From Corynebacterium ammoniagenes DSM 20306 (GTDB taxonomy: Bacteria > Actinomycetota > Actinomycetes > Mycobacteriales > Mycobacteriaceae): a stretch of DNA of 64,000 bases. Location: assembly GCF_001941425.1 (NCBI RefSeq), contig NZ_CP009244.1, positions 1,736,001 through 1,800,000 of the forward strand. Reading direction: 5' to 3'. The notes beneath the pieces are model-generated. The model saw only the letters and a program-made list of their open reading frames with translations, had not been told where the DNA came from and ran no database searches. Shown here one piece after another: positions 19,091 through 30,084 of the stretch. How positions within the stretch are numbered: the first letter of the stretch is position 1; every line of letters begins with the position of its first letter. Both the position numbers and the translations under genes were made by a program.

Positions 19091-21211
19091 ATGAGCATTC
19101 CTGCAGATGATCTGCATCTTTTAAACCAGTGCCGTCACTTTAACCCCCACGGGTTTTACGGCTGGCATGACGGAACCGTGCACACCCGCCGCCCCGGTGC
19201 GGAACGCGTGGAGCTAGTGACCTCCACCGACGTGCTGCCCATGCGCAACCTCGGCGATGATATCTTCTTCGCCGAATTAGACGAGGACCAAGACTACCGG
19301 CTGCGCATTACCTACCCGGCGCAACCACCGCGCGATATTGCCGATGGCTACCTCTTTTTGCCCACCCTGGGCTCTTTGGACTTGCACCTGATTTCCGAAG
19401 GCCGCCACGAACGCCTGTGGGAAGTACTCGGCGCCAACCTCAAGACCTACCCTTCTGAGCTCGGCGAGATTACCGGCACTGCTTTTGCCGTGTGGGCCCC
19501 GAACGCCGAAGGTGTCTCCGTGGTGGGAGATTTCTGTGGGTGGAATGCCGCGCAATACCCCATGCGCTCTTTGGGCTCGACTGGCATTTGGGAAGTATTT
19601 ATCCCCGGTGTCGGCGCAGGTGAACGTTATAAATTCGCGATTCACACCAAAGACGGCCACCGCATTGATAAAGCCGACCCGATGGCGCGCAAGACGCTTG
19701 CCCCACCAGAGACGGCATCGGTTATTGAAACCTCGGATTATCAGTGGACGGACGGCGAATGGATTAATTCCCGCACGACCGATTTAGATGTGCCCATGAG
19801 CGTCTATGAAGTCCACGTTGGTTCGTGGAAACAGGGCTCGAACTATGCCACGTTGCAAGAAGAGCTTATCCCCTACTTGTTAGAACATGGCTTTACCCAT
19901 GTGGAGCTCATGCCCGTTGCCGAGCACCCCTTCGGTGGGTCCTGGGGATATCAGGTCTCCAGTTATTACGCACCCAGTGCCCGCTGGGGTAACCCGGATG
20001 ACCTGCGCTCGCTTATCGATGCCCTGCATAATGCCGGCATCGGCGTCATCGTCGACTGGGTACCCGCGCACTTTCCCAAAGATTCCTTCTCCTTGGGCAA
20101 ATTCGATGGTCAAGCCTGCTACGAGCACCCCGACCCGCGCCGGGGCGAGCAACAAGACTGGGGCACGTACGTCTTTGATTTTGGCCGCAATGAAGTGCGC
20201 AACTTCCTCGTGGCCAACGCGTTGTATTGGGCAGAGGAATTCCACATCGATGGCCTACGCGTCGATGCCGTAGCCTCCATGCTGTATTTGGACTACTCGC
20301 GCGATGACTGGATTCCGAATGTCCACGGCGGGCGTGAAAACCTCGAAGCCGTGCACTTTTTGCAAGAAGCCAATGCCACCTTGCACCGCCACCACCCCGG
20401 TGTGCTTACTATCGCGGAAGAGTCCACCTCCTGGCCTGGGGTGACCGATTCCACCGAAAATGGTGGTCTGGGCTTTAACCTGAAGTGGAATATGGGCTGG
20501 ATGAATGACACCCTCGAATACTTTGGCTACGACCCCATCCACCGCAGCTACCACCACAATGAGCTGACCTTTTCCATGGTCTACGCCTACTCGGAGCGCT
20601 ACATGCTGCCCTTTAGCCATGATGAAGTAGTCCACGGCAAGGGCACCTTGTGGACTCGGATGCCCGGTGATGACTGGAATAAGGCCGCGGGTGTGCGCGC
20701 GCTATTTGGCTATATGTTTAGCCACCCCGGCAAAAAGCTCATGTTCATGGGCTGCGAATTCGGCCAGACCACCGAATGGTCGGAGGCACACTCCGTGGAT
20801 TGGTCCAACTTGGAAGGTTGGGGCCATGAATACCACCACGGCATCAAGCGCCTAGTTCGCGACCTCAACCACACCTATCAACAGCACCCCGCGCTGTGGT
20901 CACAAGACTTTAGCCAAGATGGTTTCCAGTGGGTCAAAGCCGACGATGCCAATAACTCCATCCTCGGCTACGTCCGCTATGGCACCGATGGCTCCGTCAT
21001 CCTCGCGGTCTGTAACTTTGCCGGTACCTCGCAGCCAGACTATGGCATGTGGGTGCCTGAAGATGGCACCTGGGAGCTTATTTTCAACACCGACGATAAA
21101 GCCTACGAAGGCGCCGGCAATGACCTTGCTCAGCAGATAACCTCGGCTGATAATTCGACGAACCTGCACATTCCGGCTCAGTCCGTACAGTGGTACAAGC
21201 TCCAGCGCTAG
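19091..21211 (+). CDS. glgB: 1,4-alpha-glucan branching enzyme GlgB
   Basis: GlgB makes alpha-1,6 branches in glycogen and related capsular alpha-glucan. The 706-residue protein has two N-terminal carbohydrate-binding domains (GFYGWHDGTVH; FAVWAPNAEGVSVVGDF), then the GH13 barrel: HVELMPVAEHPFGGSWGYQ, the nucleophile in HIDGLRVDAVASMLYLDYSR, the glutamate in TIAEESTSWPGVT, and LPFSHDEVVHGKG. The start at 19091 follows a GAGGTAGCG Shine-Dalgarno region. Second gene of glgE-glgB, ending at a strong terminator. Confidence 0.97.
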   Translation: MSIPADDLHLLNQCRHFNPHGFYGWHDGTVHTRRPGAERVELVTSTDVLPMRNLGDDIFFAELDEDQDYRLRITYPAQPPRDIADGYLFLPTLGSLDLHLISEGRHERLWEVLGANLKTYPSELGEITGTAFAVWAPNAEGVSVVGDFCGWNAAQYPMRSLGSTGIWEVFIPGVGAGERYKFAIHTKDGHRIDKADPMARKTLAPPETASVIETSDYQWTDGEWINSRTTDLDVPMSVYEVHVGSWKQGSNYATLQEELIPYLLEHGFTHVELMPVAEHPFGGSWGYQVSSYYAPSARWGNPDDLRSLIDALHNAGIGVIVDWVPAHFPKDSFSLGKFDGQACYEHPDPRRGEQQDWGTYVFDFGRNEVRNFLVANALYWAEEFHIDGLRVDAVASMLYLDYSRDDWIPNVHGGRENLEAVHFLQEANATLHRHHPGVLTIAEESTSWPGVTDSTENGGLGFNLKWNMGWMNDTLEYFGYDPIHRSYHHNELTFSMVYAYSERYMLPFSHDEVVHGKGTLWTRMPGDDWNKAAGVRALFGYMFSHPGKKLMFMGCEFGQTTEWSEAHSVDWSNLEGWGHEYHHGIKRLVRDLNHTYQQHPALWSQDFSQDGFQWVKADDANNSILGYVRYGTDGSVILAVCNFAGTSQPDYGMWVPEDGTWELIFNTDDKAYEGAGNDLAQQITSADNSTNLHIPAQSVQWYKLQR

Positions 21212-21239
21212 CTTTCTCGCTCGCGAGACGCCTGCACGA

Positions 21240-21281
21240 AATAAGCGCTTGCCTAGGGACTGGGCTAGGCAAGCGCTTATT
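21240..21281. terminator. Strong bidirectional terminator after glgB
   Basis: A perfect 17-bp stem (21240-21256 with 21265-21281) with an 8-nt loop lies 28 bp after the glgB stop, and a five-T run follows shortly after it on the + strand. The convergent thioredoxin-like gene stops at 21293, so the hairpin probably serves both strands. Confidence 0.9.
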
Positions 21282-21292
21282 ACAGGTTTTTA

Positions 21293-22231
21293 TTAGTACA
21301 ACGAGCTGGCAAGCTTCGTGCGGGCGGCGAGAACGCGCGGATCGGTGGCATCGAAAAGCGCAAAAAGCTCCAGCAGCCTATCGCGCACCTTGTCCTTTTC
21401 TCCCGACACGTTGCCGGCAATCAACGCAATGAGGCGGTCGAAGCCGGCCTCGGGATTACCAGCGACAATCTCTGCATCGGCGGCATTAAATTGCGCGTCG
21501 ATGTTTTCTGGCTCCTGCTGCGCCGCAGCGATCGGATCCGTGGTGCGATTTGCCGGATCGAGGCGCTTGAGCAGCTGCGTGGTATTGCGTGCCTGCCGGA
21601 TTTCAGCATTGTCTGGCTCATCGGCGAGAATCGAGTCATACACCGCCATCGCGCCATCGAAGTCGCTTTGATTAAGCTTTGACTCGGCTTCGGCCAACCG
21701 TGGGTCTTCTGCGACCTCCTGGGACTCTGCTTCCTGCGGCATATCTTGCGCGTCTAGGCCTTTGAGCTTGGGACCGATTTGATCGACTAAAGCATCCACC
21801 CACTGTTGCAAGGCTTCTTTTGGCTGCGCGCCTTCAAAATTCGTCAACGGTTGCCCAGCACCGATGGCCACTACCGTAGGCAACTGCTGTACCCCGAAGA
21901 CCTGAGCAATCTGTGGGAAAGTATCCGCATCAATATAGCCGACGATGAACTTTAGGCCGCCGGCCTCAGCAAGTTCTTTGAAGTCGGCTTTGAGCTGCTC
22001 CGATGCTGGTGAACGCGGGGTGCCGATAATTGCGATGACAGGAATCTGCGTGGAGCGGCGTACAACCTCATTTTCAAAGTTGCCATCCGTGACGTCGAAA
22101 AAGGGCGCGATGCCACCAGTTTGTCCGGCGGAATTCGACTGATTCTTCGCTGCTTCGCGGGCTTCTGCCTGGGCTTTAACTTGGCTTAAATCCAAAGCAC
22201 CACCGACGAAACCTGACTGCGGATTGGTCAT
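21293..22231 (-). CDS. Thioredoxin-fold/TPR protein lacking the CxxC site (CnoX-like)
   Basis: A 312-residue cytosolic protein: a thioredoxin domain (about residues 40-150, with VIAIIGTPRSPASEQLK and FGVQQLPTVVAIGAGQP) followed by a tetratricopeptide region (about 170-310). In place of CxxC stands a TPRSPAS segment, so it cannot do disulfide exchange. The layout matches CnoX/YbbN-type co-chaperones, which hold unfolded proteins, but this function is only inferred. The site of the missing cysteines is conserved in fold context (GTP before the helix). Positioned after glgB in convergent orientation. Confidence 0.83.
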   Translation of the reverse strand: MTNPQSGFVGGALDLSQVKAQAEAREAAKNQSNSAGQTGGIAPFFDVTDGNFENEVVRRSTQIPVIAIIGTPRSPASEQLKADFKELAEAGGLKFIVGYIDADTFPQIAQVFGVQQLPTVVAIGAGQPLTNFEGAQPKEALQQWVDALVDQIGPKLKGLDAQDMPQEAESQEVAEDPRLAEAESKLNQSDFDGAMAVYDSILADEPDNAEIRQARNTTQLLKRLDPANRTTDPIAAAQQEPENIDAQFNAADAEIVAGNPEAGFDRLIALIAGNVSGEKDKVRDRLLELFALFDATDPRVLAARTKLASSLY

Positions 22232-22264
22232 TAAAGTACTACTCCTTGAAAATCTTCGGGCGAA

Positions 22265-22579
22265 CTATTGTGCAGCGTCTGGGCCTAAGTGGCGATCAAT
22301 CGCGTCCACCTTGCCCCGAATGCGGTCAGTGTAGCCCGGGCGAATATCTGCCTTAATCACTAAAGAAACCCGTGGGGATACAGCTTCCACCACTTCCGTG
22401 GCCTTTTTGATAACGCCAAAGACCTCATCCCATTCACCTTCAACAAGGGTGAACATGGCATTGGTTTCATGCGGCAAGCCAGATTCACGCACTACGCGCA
22501 CAGCTTCAGCCACAGCCTCGGACATCTCGGCATCAGGAGAATTGGTAATAGTAGGAGCTACAGAAAACGCAACAATCAT
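22265..22579 (-). CDS. Thiamine-binding/MTH1187 family protein
   Basis: About 104 residues, matching the MTH1187/YkoF-like small alpha-beta family (former DUF77): MIVAFSVAPTI, then NAMFTLVEGEWDEVFGVIKKATEVV, then VSLVIKADIRPGYTDRIRGKV. Members bind thiamine or related ligands as oligomers; the ligand here is not known. The ATG at 22579 is preferred, with a GTG two codons upstream at 22585. It lies 33 bp upstream of the thioredoxin-like gene on the same strand. Confidence 0.82.
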   Translation of the reverse strand: MIVAFSVAPTITNSPDAEMSEAVAEAVRVVRESGLPHETNAMFTLVEGEWDEVFGVIKKATEVVEAVSPRVSLVIKADIRPGYTDRIRGKVDAIDRHLGPDAAQ

Positions 22580-22631
22580 GCCCACTACTCTACCGCGCCT
22601 CAGTCTTTCTGTGCCGCACGAGTGTTTGTGC

Positions 22632-22970
22632 CTAACGCCGATCCCAACAGCGAGTGTGCCAGTGTCGGCGCTCCTCTACCCGCCCGCCGCCTTCTTGCGG
22701 CCACGCAACAATATGCGCCATCCCGGAAAAGATAGGCCCATTGCAGCCCGGACAGATGTAGTTTTTCTTCGCGCCAGCAGCGCCCACCCGGCGCAGGATA
22801 TATGGGCGGCCGAAATCCCAGGAGGGTCCCTCTACGGTTTCCGCGCCGAGGAACGCAGCGGCATCACGGGGTAAGGCTCGCGGTTGATACGAGCCTGCCC
22901 GTCCCCTTTTGGACCCGTGACCGCGCTGTGGTTGCCGCGAGCTCTGCGTCCGACGCTTCTTTCGACCCAT
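22632..22970 (-). CDS. Small conserved actinobacterial protein with putative zinc site
   Basis: 112 residues. The first third is very basic and rich in Arg, Lys, Gln and Ser (MGRKKRRTQSSRQPQRGHGSK), which suggests nucleic-acid binding. The second half has CPGC near residue 73 and HWHTRC near the C-terminus, enough for one zinc ion. Similar proteins stand next to nucS in other actinobacteria, sometimes labelled ATP/GTP-binding, but I see no Walker motif. Located 29 bp after nucS, so probably co-transcribed with it. Confidence 0.65.
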   Translation of the reverse strand: MGRKKRRTQSSRQPQRGHGSKRGRAGSYQPRALPRDAAAFLGAETVEGPSWDFGRPYILRRVGAAGAKKNYICPGCNGPIFSGMAHIVAWPQEGGGRVEERRHWHTRCWDRR

Positions 22971-22999
22971 GAAAATCTACAATCCGGCTACCAGGTGGC

Positions 23000-23692
23000 T
23001 TAAAACAATCGTAGTTCGTTGGATTCGATACCGCGTAATTCTTGGTAATCCAAGATGACGCAGCGAATACCGCGATCTTCTGCCAAAGTGCGCGCCTGCG
23101 GCTTAATCTCTTGGGCTGCAAATACACCTGTAACCGGTGCGAGAAGGTCATCGCGGTTTAAGAGCTCTAGATAACGGGTGAGCTGTTCCACGCCGTCGAT
23201 ATCGCCACGACGCTTGATTTCTACCGCCACATATCCCTTTGCGGCATCTTGGGCCATGATGTCTACTGGGCCAATGGCTGTGGGGTACTCACGGCGTACC
23301 AAGGTATAGCCTTTGCCCAAGGTGGTGATGTGCTCTGCCAGTAGTTCCTGCAAGTGCGCTTCTACGCCGTCTTTGACCAAACCTGGGTCTTCGCCGAGTT
23401 CCACCTCGATGTCTTGGTGGATTTCTTCGATAGTAATCCGCAGCTGGTCGCCTTTTTTATTTTCTACCAGCCACAAATACTCGCCGGTGTGCTCGCCGTC
23501 GATATCTTTGATTTCAGACTCTTCTAGGGTGCACGGTGGAGTCATCCAGTTCAAAGGCTTGTAGGCCCTATCATCCGCGTGCACGGAGACGGAACCGTCC
23601 GCTTTTAACAACAGCAGGCGATCGGCCATGGGAAGGTGGGCATCCAAACGGCCAACATAATCGACAGAGCAACGGGCGATGACTAAACGCAT
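23000..23692 (-). CDS. nucS: Endonuclease NucS/EndoMS (non-canonical mismatch repair)
   Basis: NucS cuts double-stranded DNA at mismatches and replaces MutSL in actinobacteria. The start [20 protein letters not shown] is diagnostic. The PD-(D/E)xK nuclease domain shows [36 protein letters not shown] near residue 150. The C-terminus ends in a hydrophobic LRLF, a beta-clamp-binding type motif. The ATG at 23692 is preferred over the GTG two codons upstream. About 230 residues, the usual length. Follows DUF2550 after a hairpin, with atpC beyond. Confidence 0.94.
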   Translation of the reverse strand: MRLVIARCSVDYVGRLDAHLPMADRLLLLKADGSVSVHADDRAYKPLNWMTPPCTLEESEIKDIDGEHTGEYLWLVENKKGDQLRITIEEIHQDIEVELGEDPGLVKDGVEAHLQELLAEHITTLGKGYTLVRREYPTAIGPVDIMAQDAAKGYVAVEIKRRGDIDGVEQLTRYLELLNRDDLLAPVTGVFAAQEIKPQARTLAEDRGIRCVILDYQELRGIESNELRLF

Positions 23693-23746
23693 GCCCACTA
23701 CATTAAGCGTTTGACGCTGCGAACGAAAACTAAGGTCCCAGTTTAA

Positions 23747-23776
23747 GAAGACCGGACCTTATTGGGTCCGGTCTTC
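23747..23776 (-). terminator. Hairpin between the DUF2550 gene and nucS
   Basis: A perfect 12-bp stem (23747-23758 with 23765-23776) and a 6-nt loop sit 8 bp after the stop of the DUF2550 gene. On the minus strand only a short CTTAAA follows, so it may be a weak terminator that leaves partial read-through into nucS. Confidence 0.65.
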
Positions 23777-23784
23777 TCTCGTGA

Positions 23785-24300
23785 CTACTTGCCGTTGTAG
23801 CTCGTCCACGTAGTCGGGTCATAGGGCATATTGCTTCCGCGGGGGCGCTCTGCCCTATCGCGCAGACGGCGGAAATCAATCTTCTCCCGGCGCTGTGAGG
23901 GAGATGCCTCCACCCAGGCTCCAAAGGCCATGAGAGCGTGCTGCGTGCATGCTAGTTCGTATTCACGGCCGGCGGAGATAAAGCGGATGAGCTCATAGTC
24001 ATCAGAAATAAAAGCAGCCTCGCCATCAGTTGCGGGACGTGAATCCAACAACTCGATGTCGAGGCGGCTAAAAGAATGGTCAGCCATAGGTGATACGGAG
24101 CGGAGCTTGAAAAAATCCACTTCGTCGCCCTTGTAGCGCAGTACGCCATGACGCCAACCGTGGTACCCCCTGGCCGGGAGCTTGCGCATCAAGACCGAAG
24201 CACCGCGAGAGCGCAGAGTGAAAAAGCGCATTGCCGCAAAGAAAACACACAAAATGGCAATAATGGCCAGAATCCAAAGGATTACCGAAACCACGCTCAT
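23785..24300 (-). CDS. DUF2550 membrane-anchored protein
   Basis: A single N-terminal transmembrane helix (ILWILAIIAILCVFFAAM, residues about 6-24) followed by a cytosolic or external basic domain with GWRHGVLRYKGDEVDFFKLRSVSP, as in the actinobacterial DUF2550 family found after atpC (Rv1312-type). Function unknown. The reading frame extends to 24348, but the ATG at 24300 (MSVVSV) places the helix at the N-terminus and has a purine-rich AAGGGAAG upstream. 171 residues. Confidence 0.85.
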   Translation of the reverse strand: MSVVSVILWILAIIAILCVFFAAMRFFTLRSRGASVLMRKLPARGYHGWRHGVLRYKGDEVDFFKLRSVSPMADHSFSRLDIELLDSRPATDGEAAFISDDYELIRFISAGREYELACTQHALMAFGAWVEASPSQRREKIDFRRLRDRAERPRGSNMPYDPTTWTSYNGK

Positions 24301-24373
24301 CAGTCCCGCTCTTCCCTTCTCAGTTACAACCGCTGATGGTAAAAGCAAGATCTGACGTGCAATGTCGAAGCTG

Positions 24374-24403
24374 CTATAACCAATCTGCTCAGAAGCGGTT
24401 CAA
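24374..24403 (-). promoter_or_regulatory. Candidate promoter of the DUF2550 gene
   Basis: On the minus strand TTGAAC (24398-24403) and TTATAG (24374-24379) are spaced by 18 bp, about 75 bp before the start at 24300. The surrounding region between 24301 and 24562 shows no gene. This and the atpC terminator separate the DUF2550 gene from the atp operon. Confidence 0.45.
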
Positions 24404-24562
24404 TCATTTTTAAGTTGTTGAATAGTCTACAGAGTGCCTGCACAGAGTCACAATAAATCGTTTGGTTGACTACTTCCACCCGCCCCAACATGGGTGTTCG
24501 TGCATCAAAGTCAATGGGCCTGCGCACCGTCTGCCCCCAGCGGCAGGAGTAAAACCACAAAA

Positions 24563-24596
24563 AAATACCCGCAGCATGTTAATACTGCGGGTATTT
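24563..24596 (-). terminator. Terminator of the atp operon
   Basis: A 12-bp stem (24563-24574 with 24585-24596) and a 10-nt loop are followed by seven T on the minus strand. It lies about 85 bp after the atpC stop and should end the ATP synthase transcript. Confidence 0.88.
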
Positions 24597-24679
24597 CATG
24601 AGAGAGGAAGGGCGGACATTGCTGCCCTTAATCTCCGAGTACTCGGTATGCGAGCTCTACCTAAGACGGGTCTTTGGTA

Positions 24680-25051
24680 TTAGCTTTCGCGAGAACGAGT
24701 CAAGGCGCGAAGCGCTGCCTGTCCACGAGAAGCAACCAGTTCATCGGAGGACTGTGCGTCTTCCTGTGCCTGAGATTCATTAACCTCATCGGCCCAGACT
24801 GCCCAGTCAGCAAGAACGGTGATCTTCTCGAGGGAAACGGAGAGGAAGCCACCCTGGACGGCAGCGACCTTACGGTCGCCGTCGACTGGGCGGAAGGTTA
24901 CGACGCCATTTTCAGCCAGCTGGCCAAGCAATGGTTCGTGACCCGGAAGCACGCCGATCTCACCCTCGGTGGTCTCTGCGGAAATGATAGTGGCCTTTCC
25001 AGACCACAACATGCGCTCAACAGAAACCAGTTCCACGGTGATGTCAGCCAT
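24680..25051 (-). CDS. atpC: ATP synthase epsilon subunit
   Basis: A 123-residue F1 epsilon subunit, part of the central stalk that couples gamma rotation and can inhibit ATP hydrolysis. The N-terminal beta-sandwich is clear: [40 protein letters not shown]. The C-terminal helix is short, as in other actinobacteria. Last gene of the operon, 10 bp after atpD. Confidence 0.97.
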   Translation of the reverse strand: MADITVELVSVERMLWSGKATIISAETTEGEIGVLPGHEPLLGQLAENGVVTFRPVDGDRKVAAVQGGFLSVSLEKITVLADWAVWADEVNESQAQEDAQSSDELVASRGQAALRALTRSRES

Positions 25052-25061
25052 GTGCCTCTCC

Positions 25062-26510
<1,449 letters not shown>

Positions 26511-27494
26511 CTAGTCACTTTCTGCGCTTTCGGCGAGCGCGCCAGCGCCACCGACGATTTCTGTGATTTCCTGGGTAATCTGCGCCTGACGAGCCTGGTT
26601 GGCAACACGAGACAAGTCCGTGACCAAATCATTGGCGTTGTCAGTAGCAGCCTTCATTGCAGTTCGACGAGCTGCGGACTCAGAAGCCGAAGCTTCCAAG
26701 AACATCGAGAAAAGGACGCGTGATACGTACTGAGGCAACAGAGCCGATAGCAAAGTATCTGGATCCGGTTCGAAGTCGTAGTCTGCAGAGATAGCATCTT
26801 TGTCTGGAGTATTTTCCAGTGCAGACTCGCCCAGGTGAAGTTCCTCTTCTTTGATTACCGGTTCAATCGGCAACAACTGGTGCGCACGTGGAGTTTGAAC
26901 CAGCATGGATTCAAACTCGGTGTAGACGACGTGTACTTGGTCGAAACCCTTAACAGTCTGGTCTTCCGTGTTCACGCCCTCACGGGCTGGAGTTGTACCT
27001 TCCGAGCCGGCAATGAAGCCGTCAACTAAGTGGTGACGAACGTCGTGGGTAGCTTCCCAGGATGGGTCCTGAGAAAAGCCAGTCCAGCTGCCGACAACTT
27101 CCTTTTCACGGAAGTTGTAGTAGCCGACGCCTTTACCACCAGTTACATAGCGAACAACGTCGAAGCCTTGACCCCGAAGGAGTCCTTCGAGCTCGGCAGC
27201 CTTCTTAAAGACGTTGTTGTTGTAACCACCACACATACCGCGGTCAGAAGTGACCACGAGTACGGCAGCAACCTTGCTGTCTTCACGATAGCGCAGCATT
27301 GGGTGATCCAATGTACTAACCGATGCCAAACGATTCATCATATTCGACATCTCGTTGGCATAGGGCTGCGACGCCTCTACCTTGGCTTGCGCCTTGGTAA
27401 TACGCGAAGTTGCAATTAGCTCCTGCGCCTTGGTGATCTTCTTAGTCGAGTTCACGGACCGGATTCGGTCGCGTAATTCGCGAAGATTTGCCAT
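26511..27494 (-). CDS. atpG: ATP synthase gamma subunit
   Basis: The rotor shaft of F1. It has the N-terminal helix MANLRELRDRIRSVNSTKKITKAQELIA, the middle VTSDRGMCGGYNNNVFKKA, and the C-terminal helix ARRTAMKAATDNANDLVTDLSRVANQARQAQITQEITEIVGGA. At 327 residues it is about 40 longer than the E. coli protein, mainly through an insert around residues 170-240, as is normal in corynebacteria. It is 3 bp before atpD. Confidence 0.98.
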   Translation of the reverse strand: MANLRELRDRIRSVNSTKKITKAQELIATSRITKAQAKVEASQPYANEMSNMMNRLASVSTLDHPMLRYREDSKVAAVLVVTSDRGMCGGYNNNVFKKAAELEGLLRGQGFDVVRYVTGGKGVGYYNFREKEVVGSWTGFSQDPSWEATHDVRHHLVDGFIAGSEGTTPAREGVNTEDQTVKGFDQVHVVYTEFESMLVQTPRAHQLLPIEPVIKEEELHLGESALENTPDKDAISADYDFEPDPDTLLSALLPQYVSRVLFSMFLEASASESAARRTAMKAATDNANDLVTDLSRVANQARQAQITQEITEIVGGAGALAESAESD

Positions 27495-27557
27495 GTTGTT
27501 TCGCTCCTCCCTTCTATATTTCTATTTCAGTCAATCTGAGTAAGGACCAATGAGTCT

Positions 27558-29198
27558 TTACTTAGTCGACTTACGGGAGACGGTGACTTCGGTCTTCTTA
27601 ACTTCGTCTTCATCCAAAGGATCAACTGGAGCTTCAGTGCCCAAGTTGTGGCCTTCGGTGGTGCGGAAGGTAGGAGTGAAGTCTTCGGCAGCAGCCAACA
27701 ATGCTTCCTTGGACTCATCGGTGAATGCCTTGCCGCCAGCGATCTGCTCGTAGACCTCAGGGGTGTTCTGCTGCAGGTACTCCTGCACGTCCACCTCGAA
27801 GCGACGGACATCTTCGACGGGAACGACGTCGAAGACGCCTTCCTCGGCCAAGAAGATGGAAACCATCTGGTATTCCACTGGCTGAGGAGAAGACTCAGAC
27901 TGCTTCAGCAGCTCAACCAGACGCTCGCCGCGCTCAAGCTGTGCCTTGGACACTGGGTCCAAGTCAGAAGCGAAGGCAGCGAAGCCCTGGAGGTCACGGT
28001 AAGAAGCGAGGTCAAGACGCAGGTTACCTGCAACCTTCTTCATACCCTTGGTCTGCGCAGCGCCACCAACACGAGAAACCGAAACACCGACGTTAATTGC
28101 CGGACGGACGCCCTGGTTGAACAGGTCGGACTCCAGGAAGACCTGGCCGTCGGTAATGGAAATAACGTTGGTTGGAATGAACGCCGAAACGTCATTCGCC
28201 TTGGTTTCAATAATTGGCAGTGCGGTCAAGGAACCAGCGCCCAAGTCGTCGGACAGCTTTGCAGCACGCTCCAACAGACGGGAGTGCAGGTAGAAGACGT
28301 CACCTGGGTAAGCTTCGCGTCCCGGTGGACGACGCAGCAGCAGGGAAATCGCACGGTAAGCCTCAGCCTGCTTGGTCAAGTCATCGTAGATGACCAGAAC
28401 GTGGTTGCCCTGGTACATCCAGTGCTGACCAAGGGCAGCGCCGGAGAATGGAGCCAACCACTTAAAGCCAGCGGAGTCAGACGCAGGAGCAGCCACGATC
28501 GTGGTGTAGTCCAAAGCACCCTGCTCTTCGAGGGTCTTGCGGACACCAGCGATAGTGGAGCCCTTCTGACCAATAGCGACGTAGATACAGCGAACTTGCT
28601 TGTCCTTGTCGCCGGACTCCCAGTTAGCCTTCTGGTTCAAGATGGTGTCGATGCAGACTGCGGTTTTACCAGTCTTACGGTCACCAATGATCAGCTGACG
28701 CTGGCCACGGCCGATAGGCGTCATGGCGTCGATAGCCTTGATACCAGTCTGCAGTGGTTCTTCAACTGGCTGACGCTGCAGCACGGAAGGTGCCTGCAGC
28801 TCGAGGACGCGGTCCTCTTCGCCAGCAATTGGGCCGAGGCCGTCAATAGGCTGACCCAATGGGTTAATAACGCGGCCGAGGAATTCCTCGCCCACTGGAA
28901 TGGAGAGAACCTCTCCAGTTCGCTTTACTTGGTCGCCTTCTTTAAGGGACTCGTAGTTACCTAGAACAACAACGCCAATGGAGTTGGTTTCAAGGTTCTG
29001 TGCGACGCCGATTACGCCGCCTGGGAACTCGAGCAGCTCATTCGCCATAACTGAAGGCAAGCCAGAAACCTGTGCAATACCATCAGCTGCCGAAATGACC
29101 ACGCCGACCTCCTCACGGGAGGCCTCCGCGGAGTAGCTCGAGGTGTAGTTCGCTATCGCGCTACGGATCTCATCGGAGGAGATCGTCAGCTCCGCCAT
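27558..29198 (-). CDS. atpA: ATP synthase alpha subunit
   Basis: The non-catalytic nucleotide-binding F1 subunit, 546 residues from the ATG at 29198 ([15 protein letters not shown]). The frame extends 11 codons further, but those lie in the atpH-atpA gap. Walker A is GDRKTGKTA near residue 170, and [16 protein letters not shown] is the Walker B region. The signature [17 protein letters not shown] is near residue 370. The acidic C-terminal tail of about 30 residues is longer than in E. coli. Confidence 0.99.
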   Translation of the reverse strand: MAELTISSDEIRSAIANYTSSYSAEASREEVGVVISAADGIAQVSGLPSVMANELLEFPGGVIGVAQNLETNSIGVVVLGNYESLKEGDQVKRTGEVLSIPVGEEFLGRVINPLGQPIDGLGPIAGEEDRVLELQAPSVLQRQPVEEPLQTGIKAIDAMTPIGRGQRQLIIGDRKTGKTAVCIDTILNQKANWESGDKDKQVRCIYVAIGQKGSTIAGVRKTLEEQGALDYTTIVAAPASDSAGFKWLAPFSGAALGQHWMYQGNHVLVIYDDLTKQAEAYRAISLLLRRPPGREAYPGDVFYLHSRLLERAAKLSDDLGAGSLTALPIIETKANDVSAFIPTNVISITDGQVFLESDLFNQGVRPAINVGVSVSRVGGAAQTKGMKKVAGNLRLDLASYRDLQGFAAFASDLDPVSKAQLERGERLVELLKQSESSPQPVEYQMVSIFLAEEGVFDVVPVEDVRRFEVDVQEYLQQNTPEVYEQIAGGKAFTDESKEALLAAAEDFTPTFRTTEGHNLGTEAPVDPLDEDEVKKTEVTVSRKSTK

Positions 29199-29262
29199 GT
29201 TCTTCCTACTCTCGGTAGATTCGTCCAGCACTTACTTAAATCAATTCTGTCGTTGTAGTCAA

Positions 29263-30078
29263 CTACTTCAAAGCGGTACGCAGGCGCTCAATCTTGCCTG
29301 CGGTAGAACCGTCAATGACTTCGTCACCTACGCGGATTGTCATACCACCGAGGAGGCTGGTGTCAACCTCAGAGTGGATGGACATCGCACGACCATAAAT
29401 CTTGCCCAGCTTCTCGGCGAGTACTGCCTGCTGGCCTTCGTTGAGTTCACCCGCGCTAACAACGTGTGCAACGGAACGCCCTTGCAGCTCTGCTGCCTGG
29501 GTTGCCAAATGCGCTACGTCATCGATTGGGTTGTGCTCTGGGCGGTCAATTACCTGCAGCGCGAGCGCCTCGGTGAATTTGGTGACCTTTCCGTAGAGCA
29601 CATCTGCCAGCAACTTGCGCTTACGCGCAGGTTCCGCAGCTCGGTCAGAAAGCAGCTGGGTTAGTTCGCCTTCGCGGTCCAGGATCCGGGACAAGCGGAA
29701 GAGTTCATCTTCAACCTGACCTAGTTGTCCTTCACTTTCCGCACCGCGCATCAAAGCACGACGTGAAAGTGCAACCAGACCGGAAACCATCTCGCGAGCG
29801 CTCGACCACTTCGAGGATGCAACTTGTTCCAGAACCTGCAGAGTTGCAGCTGAAACCTTTGCGCCGAAGAGATCATCAACGAGCTTCTTGCGGGAGTCGG
29901 TGGAGGCAGACTCATCAATGATTGCCCCACGAAGTTCGCGGTCTTCACCCAAAACCTGGGCGACCTCGAACAGTTCCATGCCGGTCAAAGTGGACACTGC
30001 GACACCAGCTTGAGCTGCCAGATTAGAATCCAGCGACTCAAGAGCGGATGCCAGCGATTCGCGGCTAGCTGCCTTCAT
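29263..30078 (-). CDS. atpH: ATP synthase delta subunit
   Basis: The peripheral-stalk subunit that joins b to the top of F1. 271 residues, against about 180 in E. coli: an N-terminal part precedes the conserved delta domain, which ends in VSAGELNEGQQAVLAEKLGKIYG and SEVDTSLLGGMTIRVGDEVIDGSTAGKIERLRTAL. In mycobacteria this protein is fused to a second b subunit; here it is separate, as in other corynebacteria. It lies 6 bp after atpF. Confidence 0.96.
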   Translation of the reverse strand: MKAASRESLASALESLDSNLAAQAGVAVSTLTGMELFEVAQVLGEDRELRGAIIDESASTDSRKKLVDDLFGAKVSAATLQVLEQVASSKWSSAREMVSGLVALSRRALMRGAESEGQLGQVEDELFRLSRILDREGELTQLLSDRAAEPARKRKLLADVLYGKVTKFTEALALQVIDRPEHNPIDDVAHLATQAAELQGRSVAHVVSAGELNEGQQAVLAEKLGKIYGRAMSIHSEVDTSLLGGMTIRVGDEVIDGSTAGKIERLRTALK

Positions 30079-30084
30079 AGTTGC

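Noticed and set aside
27648..28964. 438-codon open frame antisense to atpA
   Set aside because: Same reason; atpA is fully conserved on the minus strand.
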